Shown piece after piece: positions 34,507 to 45,692 of a stretch of DNA of 64,000 bases. The stretch is from Anarhynchus alexandrinus (taxonomy: Eukaryota > Chordata > Aves > Charadriiformes > Charadriidae): assembly GCA_008711295.1 (NCBI GenBank), contig VUYV01000191.1:120298-184297 (forward strand), read 5' to 3'. The number at the start of each line of letters is the position of its first letter. Position 1 is the stretch's first letter. A program made the translations under genes and the position numbers. Under the pieces are notes generated by a model. It ran no database searches, was not told the origin of the DNA, and saw only the letters and a list, made by a program, of their open reading frames with translations.

Positions 34507-37500
34507 TCATGTCCTTTCTGAACACCATTCTCTGGCTATTGTAAGTGATGGAATTCAACACAGTCCTTTCTGTCTCACTGTCCCTCCCATATTCTGGCTC
34601 TTGCCAGGGTTTGCCACAAAACATGCAGGTGCCTTGTATGTTTTTTTTTGAATTAAATTCTGAGCTCATTGTGTCTTTTTAACACAAATGTCCTTTTTTT
34701 GAATTAGTTTGCTTATTTTGTGTGGGCCATGGTGAGTCTCTCTTCACGTTTTGCAGTCTTCATGGCAACTCACGCTGAACTTCTAAAGACTTGTTCTGAG
34801 TCTTCCAGTAGCACAATTCCTACAGGCTTTTCCTTTCTTGTGCAAGCACCATCTGATTTCCTAATGAAGTAGCTGCAACTCCTTCATTCCTCCTTTGTGC
34901 CACTTCATCATCATCACTAATGTTCTTCTGCGGTCATCTTTTTTCAAAATACCATCGAATAAGAAAGTAATCACCTTTATACTTCATTTTCGCAGGGAGT
35001 GCAGCACTTTCCAGACCATTAGCACAGAAGTTCATTGTTAATTTCCTCTGCCTGATTTAACTGAAAACTACTAAAACATTAAGTTTCTTCAGAAGCAGCT
35101 TCTTTCAGAAATATTCTGGTTTTGGCAATCTATTCACCACAATTGCAGAATAAAGCACAGTTAAACCCTTTTCCCAGTTGTTCTTCACATTTTAGACAGT
35201 TCTGTCTTTTATAAAGTGTTTAATGCCAATAAGATTGCTGAGCTAGATATTTTATCAGGTTTCTGCTCTTGTATTCTTGAAACATGACTTATTGAGAAGT
35301 CACAGAGCGCTAAGGACTAAGGTAGAGGGCTGCTTCATCGGGGTGCTGCCTTACGGGTCCGAAGCCACATGAGCTCCTGTTGGTTGCAGCATCAAGTCCC
35401 ACACACCTCCTGTGAGGATTTTTTTTGTGACCTTTACGTGTCCGTTCCTCATAGTCAGGCCTGACACTTTGCACCCAAAGGTCCTTCCTTGGTGAAGCAG
35501 GCCTTGCCCCCCGTCCTCTGCCACACAGATTAAAATGCAACTGATCAATCCTTTCATCCTCACCTTCTCCTTAACTCATGCCTCTGCATGGGAGTTTTCC
35601 CTGATCTGCTTTCCTTCCCTAATGTTCTAACACAACATTTCATATTTGATTTCTGCAAAGCATTGTGTGTTACCCCGCAACAATTATACGGTCTCCTTGA
35701 TCTTATAAGAAAATCCTTTTAGGCTTTTTGAGGAGAGGGAGTTTTATATCTTGTGAAACTCTTTTTAAACTTTCAGTTGATCGCGTTCGGTCTACAAATA
35801 TATCTTTAAGGTAAAGGAAAATGCTTCTTAATTTAACTTCATGTTATCCTTATCTTTCTGGACCACAAGTTTAACTCCACCCCTCGTACAACTTTTCTTA
35901 AATAAGGTAAACACACGTGATACCTTAGGTGGCAGTATTTTTTTTTTACCATTTAGCAGGTACAAAAGATTAAGCAAAGAAAGGAGGTCAGAGTGGTTCT
36001 ATTTTCTACAGGTCTTACACCAGCTGCAATGATTTCCTCTGACAAGTTAAGTGGAGGTAGCTAGACAGCTACAGCAGGCATTTTCAAGCATCACACCAGA
36101 AAAAGTCTTGTAGTACTTAAGCCACGTAACTTTTCCAACTGACCAGTTTAACCTGAAATTCATGCTATGGCACAAAACATTGTAAAATATCAGCACCGAC
36201 TCCAGAGTACAAAGTACAACGGATTTTGTCTCCACCAGTTTGGGCTCACACATGACATATCTGCTACCCTAGCCAAATACCTTTTCAAGCTTCTTTGAAA
36301 CATCCAGAAATCTTGTGTTGGAGAAAGGTTTTTTAGCCTTCTGAGAGGCTGAGCATGAACTGAAATTATTATTTTTTTTTTGACAGACTGCAAAAAAAAT
36401 ACTTGCTATGTATGCTACAAGGCATTTACTTTGTATGTAATCCAAAATCCATAAGGAATCAGTACAGGCAAAAATATTTTTTTTTTTTTTTCAGAAATTA
36501 ATGATTCTGGTTTTCAGGCATTTGGATTCTGGAGGAAGACTCATTTCAGAAGCATAATCCTGTAGGGCCCAGGAAAATGGTCTGAGAATTCTCAGGGTAT
36601 AGCAGGGATAAGCGGAGAGTTATTTTTCAGTGAAAAGTTGAGAAAAGCACAGAGGGAAGGTTGAAAAGGGCAACAAGATCTGAAGCGGGCACCACTTATC
36701 CAATTCTGTAGCGCAGTAAATAGTACGCTGTCCCTTTTGTCTTTCCTGGTCTTTGTTATGACATTATACTTCCTAGAATAGCATTAAGTCATTTTTTTTT
36801 TTAAGACACAGTAACATTTTCATCAGGCAGCTACATGATTTTTATGTGCGCTAAGATATAGCGCTTTCAACCTGGCGAGGTAGATCTACTTTCCTCCTTT
36901 GAGGAGAAAGCTGGTATGAAGTGCGTTTGACACGGTGCCTGAGAAGTGTGAGCAGTAATGGTGAGTTATAAAGGGTGCAGTAAGAAATCTGTATTACAAA
37001 TGGTGCAACGAATGAACAAATATTGGACAGACGATCAGAACAAGACCCGCAGCACCGTTTTCCACAATTTTGCTGATTGTATTTATCAACTATTAAATTT
37101 CGTATTGCTTTTTTATAATAAGTGACAAGATGAATTGTCCAATGACCGGTCAAAAAAATAAAGATTTTTTAAATGGTGTTTCCCTTAACAATAAAAAGGC
37201 GATTCATTGCTGCTGTTGTGTGGACATCATCGTGTTTCATCCTGAAATGATTATTGCAAGGATTTCAGCAGGGGAAAAAAAAAAAGCCTGCCATCTCTGT
37301 CTTTGGCACAGCACTTGCAGTAGTCGGTTGGGTATACAAGCAAGTATGCTCAAATATATTGTTTCCCAAGCTATCTATGGAAAAACAACAAAAAAAGGAC
37401 ATTTGTACACAACAGCGTTATAAATCTTACTTGATTTACGACCAACTTCTTGTAATCTTGTTTGCGAGTGCCTTACGATGCATCTGGACCTTGACATCTA

Positions 37501-39110
37501 GGTGCTTATTGAATAATTTGAATTCTCATCTCTTTAAACATTTACAGTGAATAACTATGCACACTAACCCTTCACATTCTTCAAAAAGAAACTCTTCTAA
37601 CTGGAGAAATGCCTGGTGTTTTGGAAGCCAGAAATCATCAACCTAGAAAAGGGTCCTTTAACGTGTTCAGCATAGGAGCGTGTTCTACCTTAAGTGTGCT
37701 GCTGATAAAAGAACTCTGTATCTCTAGAGATACAAAGCTGAAAAAAATGATGTTGTACATCAGAGAGATAAAAGATCACTGTGCTGAAAGTAATCATCAA
37801 ACTATGACTTTTTTAAGCTTGAAACCGCATTTTTCTTCTAAAGTTTCCACAGCTTCTTCATTTTTTTCCCCATATATTTTCATAAAATAATACCATTTCC
37901 TTAGAAACAATCAGAAGTATCTAAAGAATATAGGAATATAAGTTTTTAAAAGAACCAAACTACACCTCAAAGGTTTGTTCACTTAAGGTTAAATTCTCTA
38001 AACATCCAGTCCATTAAAACAACTATATATCCCTCTTTGTAAAAGATAAAAAGCGAATGTTTTTAATATGCTGACTCTACAAAAAAGGCAAGCTGGCATT
38101 TTAAGGACTGCAGAACAGTCTCCCAGGCATACAGTTAGTTTGAATGGAAATGCTATCCCGATATAAATAAAAGATACAGTTAATCTGTTGTTCAAATTAC
38201 TGGAAATGTCCCTGCCAGGGGCAGTCTGAATAATTCCAGGTTTGACTGGCAGGGCATTAATGACGAGCACTCAGGTATTTAAATCAAAGGATTGTTATTC
38301 TTTATTATACTCTTCCTGAATGGAGCTTTCTTCCACATTCCACTCCTGACCAAGATTTGCTTATTATTGGCCAACTTTGCATTGATAGAAGGTATTTATC
38401 ATAGTCATAGCTTCTTGATTTATATGTGATAGCCTCTTTTTAAGGAAGAGCAGCACAAAAAGAACTACTTCTCAAAGACAACGGTTGTACTGCTAACCGT
38501 GTCAGTATTTGTTAAAACATTAGCACGCATTTTGTAAAGTAAAATAGTGATCAGTAGGACTTTGTTTTCACTGGGTGATCTGGTAGTAAACACTTCAAGC
38601 TGTTAGGTACCTTAACTCTCATGGATCATTACTATTCCAGCAGGATCTGCTCAAAAAGACGTCTCTCTCAAACATCCTTCTCTGTGGTATGCATTGATGG
38701 CAAGGAAACCCTACGTCTGTCTTCTGTGGAGTCCAACTTCTCAGGGCCACATAAGATTTCATATGGGAGAGGACTGCCCTGGAAAGCACCTGGATAAACC
38801 CTACCAGGGCTGGCTCTGTTTGGTCCACATGGCTAGAGGCTGGGTAGTCACAAAATCTGTGGACAAGTGTCTTGGCTAATAAAGGGCTAAGATTTAACAT
38901 AATTGTTCTAATCTTTGGCTCATAACATTTGCAGTTCTATGATTTAGTGAAACGTCTAATTTTAATGATGTTCTTGATTATATCCTTTAAGTGTTGCTTT
39001 GGATGTAATGTTCACGTATCAGTGTATGTTGTATGCAAAAGTACATGGTGATCCTTCCTAGAGCTCAGACACACAAAATGTCATGCATTAAAACATTGAA
39101 TTGCATGTTA
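34507..39110. other. Unassigned unique sequence
   Basis: About 4.6 kb with no gene I can name. Minus-strand protein-like but frame-broken stretches continue to about 35560. The inverted-repeat arm at 35212-35233 is listed separately. T runs lie at 36368-36379 and 36477-36491. From 35600 to 39110 nothing specific is recognised. Confidence 0.45.
35212..35233 (+). repeat. Inverted-repeat arm B (22 bp perfect)
   Basis: Sequence TAAAGTGTTTAATGCCAATA plus AG; its reverse complement is at 33349-33370, about 1.84 kb away, with a CR1 copy between. Lower similarity continues to about 35260. Confidence 0.85.
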
Positions 39111-39629
39111 AGGCCCCACCTCGAGTACTGTGTTCAGTTTTGGGCCCTTCACATTTTGGTGCTGGATTGTGTCCAGAGAAGGGCAATGGAGCTGTGAGGG
39201 GTCTGGAGCACACGTCTGGTGAGGAGCGGCTGAGGGACCTGGGGGTGTTCAGCCTGGAGAAAAGGAGGCTGAGGGGAGACCTTCTCGCTCTCTACAGCTC
39301 CCTGAAAGGAGGGGGTAGCGAGGGGGGGTTGGTCTCTCTTCCCAAGGAACAGACAATAGGACAAGAGGAAACTGCCTCAGGTTGCTCCTGGGGAGGTTTA
39401 GATTGGAGATTAGGAAAAATTTCTTCACTGAAAGGGTTGTCAATCATTGGAAGAGGCTGCCCAGGGCAGTGGTGGAGTCACCATCCCTGGGGGTATTTAA
39501 AAGATGTGTAGATGTGGTGCTGAGGGACATGGTTTAGTGGTAACTTGGCAGTGTTAGGTTAATGATTAGACTTGATGATCTTAAAGGTCTTTTCCAATCA
39601 AAACAATTTTATGATTCTATGATTCTATG
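39111..39629 (+). mobile_element. CR1 LINE, C-terminal ORF2 and 3' end
   Basis: Starts at 'aggccccacctcgagtactg' (RPHLEYC region) and runs through [34 protein letters not shown], 'gtagatgtggtgctgaggga' and 'gattctatgattctatgg'. A stretch around 39160-39200 departs from CR1: the expected KKDIEALE region is replaced by 'cattttggtgctggattgtg', so a small deletion or rearrangement is likely. Sister of 34013-34506 in opposite orientation. Confidence 0.94.
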
Positions 39630-42190
39630 GACTTGTCAGAGGCAAATCTTGAGGTCTTGGAATCTGAAACCTCTGAAAATATGGCCTTGAATTGTTTCCC
39701 CAAGTTTCATGCTAATTCTATTTTGTTTTCAATGGGCATGAATAATACAGCCAGTGAAAGCAGACAGTAAAGGCACTCAATCTGAATTCACTGTAGAGGG
39801 CAAAAGTAATATAAACCATCGTTAACTTGAGTAACACAGTGAGTGCCTTCTGCAAATTATGTTGCAGAAATAGAAGTTTCTGCATTGAAGACTGAAATAT
39901 GAAAGCACCAATAGAATCAAGTACTTATATGATTTATTTTTAAAGGGTTTATGATGGCATTATATCACACTGATTGTTTCCTTAGCACAGAGCGCATTGT
40001 GGTGCTGTACTGTTTTTCTGAGAACGCGTTGCATTATTTTTCTCTCCGTTTAGCTCAGCATCTTCTTAATATGAGTAATAAGTGCAAAAGACTTTCTGAG
40101 GAAACTGCATTCCTGCTTCCTATCTATACTTGGTAGAAACGCTTTACTTTTTTATTCCTTATTTCTCACAAACTCATTCCAGGCACATCAGCGAAGCGTG
40201 GCAGCAGCACTCGAGTTTACAACAAACCATTTACCTGGTAGGAGGGAACAAAATTCTCATCCAAGATTTACAGCTCATCCAAGAATATTGAACTGGTTTT
40301 TAATACAAAGTCAAACTAGGCATGTCCTTAGCATTGATTGTGTATTAACAAAAATCTCTTCATCCCTGCAACCAAGGCTGGGAAAACCATCTAAAAATAG
40401 TATGCACGCATTGGATTCGCCTTCCAGTTAGCAACTTTGAAAGATGCTGGGACAGCAAAGGAGAAAAAGGGACTCAATATTAGATAGAACTACTTAAATA
40501 GCATATTGGGAAGTGGTAAATTTCAGCCTTCCTCTTGTTTACAAACAATCTGTGAATAGATGCAAATTTTAGAGAGTTTGTCTTGCTGAGCAGTTTAAAA
40601 GAACTTTTTTTCCCTACAGATTCTTTCGATCAAGAGCTGAGATACTACAATGAAAGGCATATTATGGAATAATGGAGAAAGTAAATAGTTGCTTGCCTAA
40701 CTATTTTTCTGTAGCCATTGGAGCCAAGAATTCATTATTTGTGTTGTGTAATTAGTCACACAATATTGGTTCTGCGCCTAAACGTTATGTAAATAAATGC
40801 AAGGACTGCAGGAAGGAGTCCTTGATACCTGTACAGCCTAATGGCTCGGAGCGACTCAGTGCTTCAGAAGGAGCAGAAGTGAATTGCACTGTCTACTTTT
40901 TTACCAAAGAAAAAATAGTATTTGTCTATACATGATGACTCGGGATGTAAAAAACCTAATTCCCATTTCATTCTAGAGAGAAAGATATATAAACTAACTT
41001 GTCTGAGCTGGCTGTTTACAAAACGCATACTCCATTTTCTCTTGTCACGGTCACGTAGAGTAATTGCATTTATATGAATACAGCACTAATTGCTAAGGGT
41101 TTGGTCACTCGTCTTTGTCTCTCTTATTGGATTAATTGCCTGAATGCCTGGGTTCCCGCTGGAGGGCTTAGAGTGCTGCTGTGTCTCAATTCTGAACATT
41201 GTTTCTTCTGTTTACCTAACGCACAAACTGAATCTGTTGCTCCCTTTTAATGTCACTCTGTTGTAGGTTACTTTTCCCATTCATTCCCTTGATATGTATC
41301 GTGGAGTGAATAATCCCGTACAGTACAATGCAGCATTCAAAATTGGTTTTGCTCATGTGCCATTTGACTTGCTGCTCTATTTTTCTGAGTAAACACTATG
41401 AGAAGTATTTTTATAAACACACTGCAACATTTGGACCTTCCTACAACTTATTGCAGATAATCAGCAGGTGATAGGCATGGGGAAAGTAAGTCCGTGGTGA
41501 AAGATTTTGGCATCTGGGGAAAAAAACTCTAAAACTGAAATTCCTTCTGAGAGAGAGAAAATTTTGGAAAGCAGGAGTCTGGGTACTCAAAAGGAGCTGT
41601 GAGTAGAACTGCAAATCAATGAAGGCATACAGGTATTCCTAGGTATGCTCGGTAGCTCCTCTTACTAGAACAGAACTCCAACTTCACATGGCTTCATCTA
41701 TCTTTACATTAAACGAGCGCGGTAAGGGCCTTTTCTCAGCCTGTATCAGTAATGATCATTTCTAAGGCAGCTGAAACATGAAACGCTGGATGTGTTTTTC
41801 CTTCTTAAAAGGGGCCAAGAAAAATCAGCGCCAAGTTGTTCACATAACAGAAATTAGACCATGAACTCTTTGGCTTTGAAACAATTATATGTGAGATCAG
41901 AGAATTCCCCAAAATCGAGCAGTGCGAGTAAATTGTCAGTGTGTTTTCTGTGCTTCTCGCATTGCCGAGATTACCTGCAATTGAAGGCTCCAGGTAGGTT
42001 CTGATAGGAGAAGAACCTGAAATGGAGTATGTCTGATATAACCCCCACCACTGCCCAAGGATGTACCGCATCCTCTTTCCTTGAACACAGGAGGCGTTCA
42101 GCACTGAGGAATAGTTAACTTCCTTACAGTCCCCGACCCCCCCTTGCTACATCCAAAATAAATATTTACCACAAGTTCTTCTGTTACTAC

Positions 42191-42234
42191 TGGCATTAAA
42201 AATCAGACATTAAAAATTACTGACATTAAAAATC
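42191..42234 (+). repeat. Three short tandem units (CATTAAAAAT core)
   Basis: GGCATTAAAAATCA, GACATTAAAAATTACT and GACATTAAAAATCG follow each other with a period of about 15-17 bases. Probably slippage. Confidence 0.75.
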
Positions 42235-43333
42235 GATACGTATGCCATCCTAAACTCAGGCATTTTATATTAACTTAATATACCTTGGCCCAATTTTAAA
42301 AAATGCTGGGTATCGATAGCTTCCCTTGGCTTAAAGAAGATTTGTGTCAGAAAATTTTGGAAAACTAGGCTTCTAAAACTTCATGAGGGTGCAAAACACC
42401 CATTTTTATTTTCTAAAACTCATTATCATGTCCCACCAAGTCAATTCTTAGAAATATTGTCAACCATTGTTGTGAATGCAACAAGATGAAGATCTATTAC
42501 AAATGTTCACTCCTACAGGCTGGGACTGAGTCTCACGTTCACTAAATGTACTAGGCTCCTTGAATCTGCCCTGTGTGATACAGTCTCTACTGTTTTTACT
42601 GATTTTGTGACTCTTTGAACATTTTCCATTTTTCAGCGTTCTCTTGGAAGTACAAACTTCCAAAGAAATGGCCAGAGTGTTCAAAGTGTGGTCACAACAC
42701 ACAGAAGCAAAAGAAGCAATAACTGCTCTACTACTACTGTGGATATTCCCTGATATACTTTAGTCTTTTTGATTTAGAATTTGCGTACAACTGGCAATTG
42801 AGTAGTGACCTTGAGTCTTTGGCCTAATCAACAGTCTGAGCATGGAAACCCCTTCTATTTTCATTCTTTCTTCATTCATGATCAACAGTATTGCTGGTCA
42901 TATTAAAATGTAAATTGTTTTCTTGGCTTTTGGGTAATAAGTATTTCATAATCATCATATGATACATATGTATTACATGTATCGAGTATCTTTCACAAAT
43001 GCATAACAGAAATATTTAATGAATATTTCTTTTCTTCTCCAGTATAATGACATAGACAACATTTTTATCTAGCTGCTGGACAATATCATTGCTAGGATCC
43101 TTTTTGATCCATATTTTGCTTTAAAAAAAAAACCCTTTTCTCAGTCTTAAATCTGCTAATGATAGATTTTTCCATGTGTAGTATTTTCCTTTTCGTATTC
43201 CTCATAAATGTTCCATGATTCCTAACAACATGTGTGTACTCGTTGTTAGCTTAGTTATTAACTAATAAGTTCCCTTTTTCTTATCCTTTACTTAATATGT
43301 ATATTTTAAAATCAATGACACCACCTTTCTTGA

Positions 43334-43446
43334 TTGTCAGCGCCACTTTTCTACTAATATTCAATTTTTTTTTCTTAAAATTTGTCTTAGACAAGTTGTC
43401 AGTGCCATATTTTTACTAACATTCACATTTTTCTGCTTAAAATTTT
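43334..43446 (+). repeat. Imperfect tandem duplication, period 62 bp
   Basis: Segment 43334-43383 and segment 43396-43446 both start TTGTCAG(C/T)GCCA and end CTTAAAATTT, with matching order between (TTTACTAA.ATTCA, T run). They are clearly related but diverged, so the duplication is not recent. Confidence 0.8.
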
Positions 43447-45103
43447 CTCCTTCCTGATTTGAACATAATTATTTTGGGGGTTTGTGTGGTATGCATGTAG
43501 TAGTTTATAGTATTGCATTCATTTAATCCTGTTTGCATACAACAGATGTAATTAAATCATAATGACATGTTCCCCTGTGGAAGTGATAACCAGGTAGTTA
43601 CCACATTTAGTTTGGCAAGCAAAATATATTTATGTTAATCCCGTGAGGTTTCTGATGTGTGCCATCTATTAAATCTCATTTCTGCATGTCGTAGAGCATT
43701 TTCCTCCCCTTCTACTCATATTTTATCTATATGCACTAATATATGCAGGCAGGAGCCAATCTTTTGTGTCTCCCTAAATCTGGGAGTCAGTAAGTGATGA
43801 CAACTGCTGATCGAACCAGAAGGGGCACAAGATGAAGCATTGATCTATGTGGATTCAAAGTTAATGGCATCCAACCTATAAATGACTTAGAACCCCCAAA
43901 AGGGCCATTTTGGACAAAGAAGGCCTCCTCTCTTTCCAATATTACCTTTTGTAAGACCATATAATCACCGATTTTAATATTTCAGTCATTAATCCTCCAG
44001 GTTTCTGTAATTCCAATGAAGACAAATGTATACTGACAATGAGCAATTTTGAGTCTTCTTATTTACTATTTATTCCCAGAGGTGGCATATAAATAGTTAA
44101 TAAGTAACATTGCCTTTTCTTCCCTTAGCACCTTGGCTAATTTTGTAATCAATATCTCACGTTTGAGGTAATTGCTCGATTTTTATTCCTCTTTTGTGCC
44201 CATCCAGCCTGTGAGGTCAGTGCTCTGCAGACCGCCATCCCAGAGCAATGCTTTCTTTGTTAATCACGTCAAACCAACTCAAACAATTGTCCCCTCCCCT
44301 CACCAAAGTTTCCACAAGTTTCCAAATTCCTACATCACTTATTAATCAGCGGATCATTTCCACATATTTGAACACATTTCCTTCATTTGTTGGACAGTCT
44401 TTATTAAGGGTTTTAGAGAAAGTTTGCAGATCAACCTTGGAGTAATAGCATATCTATAAATATATATAAATAAATATAAATAAAAATGTTATTCCTACAC
44501 GTTCCCCTTTGTAGAAGCTTGACTCATGCAATCTGGTTAAAGAAAATGAATTGCAGCAGCAGAAGAAAGACTAGATATTGAGTGTTTGTGTTAGTTAAGA
44601 GAGGGATAAACATAATTTTTATCTCTTTTCTCCTAAAGTTCTTTCTTGGTCTAAGCTTTGTTCTGTTTATAAATACAGTGAAACTTGGAGGGGCGGTTCT
44701 GTCTTTGTTTCAGGACACCATATATAGAAAGCTCATAGTTCAGAATTAGAAAAGTCAAAAAAGAAAGAACAAGGGACAAGAAAAAGAAAATCAAAGCACT
44801 TGGAGGAACGCTTATTCTTTGCTCTACGAGTCATGTCCTCGTCTACCTTTCCCTACGTTGTGGTTGTATTATTTTCATGCACCATTTTCAAAGTTTTATC
44901 TTCTGGGGGTTTTGTATTTTCTGTGGTAAAGGAACATGAACATGGTATTCATGATACAGCCATTCTGTTTACAAATAAATGCAATTTTGTTTACAAAGAC
45001 ATACTTTAGCCTTAGTCAAAACCTGAAGAAGAATTTGAGTTTCTGGTTCCCATTTCCTACGAACTGATATAATTAATAATTTCTGGTGATAAAAATAATC
45101 TGC

Positions 45104-45692
45104 ATCACAGAATCATAAAATCATAGAATCATAGACTCATAGAATCACAGAATGGTTTAGGTAGGAAGGGACCTTAAAGACCATCTCATTCCATCCCCCT
45201 GCCATGGGCAGGGACGCCTCCCACCAGCCCAGGTTGCTCCAAGCCCCGTCCAACCTGGCCTTGAACACCTCCAGGGATGGGGCAGCCACAGCTTCTCTGT
45301 GGCTGGGGCTCACCTGCGCCAGGGGCTCACCACCCTCACAGGAAAGAATTTCTTCCTAATATCTAATTTAAATCTTCCCCACTTTCAGTTTAAAACCATT
45401 CCCCCTCATCCCATGGCTCCCCTCCCTGATCAAGAGTCCCTCCCCATCTCTCCTGTAGCCCCTTCAGGTACTGGAAGGGGCTCTAAGGTCTCCCCGGAGC
45501 CTTCTCTTCTCCAGGCTGAACACCCCCAACTCTCTCAGCCTGTCCTCACAGCAGAGGGGCTCCAGCCCTCACAGCATCTCCGGGGCCTCCTCTGGACCTC
45601 CTCCAACAGGTCCATGTCTTTCCTGCGCTGAGGGCCCCAGAGCTGGAGGCAGCACTGCAGGGGGGTCTCACCCGAGTGAAGTAGAGGAGCAG
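45104..45692 (-). mobile_element. CR1 LINE, C-terminal ORF2 and 3' end, with expanded octamer tail
   Basis: Minus-strand CR1. The tail complement is long: five to six ATCATAGA-type units from 45104 to about 45150. Then come the usual 3' blocks, the coding part ([16 protein letters not shown] complement at 45495-45520, GLEPL at 45560) and an end near 'acccgagtgaagtagaggagc'. At 45290-45320 a short extra piece repeats 'ggggctcacc', a local duplication. Grouped with 27757, 32804 and 59003. Confidence 0.95.

Larger units (their letters stand above)
39630..45103. other. Unassigned unique sequence
   Basis: About 5.5 kb, AT-rich, no recognised gene. Open frames are 100 codons or shorter. Contains a triple short repeat (CATTAAAAAT at 42191-42234) and an imperfect tandem duplication at 43334-43446. 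Confidence 0.5.

Noticed and set aside
34286..34669. 127-codon minus-strand frame
   Set aside because: Most of it is CR1 ORF2; the upstream part is joined only because no stop lies at the CR1 junction. That upstream part is mentioned under the protein-like remnants.
45104..45152. Regular short repeats that might suggest a CRISPR-like array
   Set aside because: They are 8-bp units of the CR1 tail, without spacers, in a eukaryotic genome.
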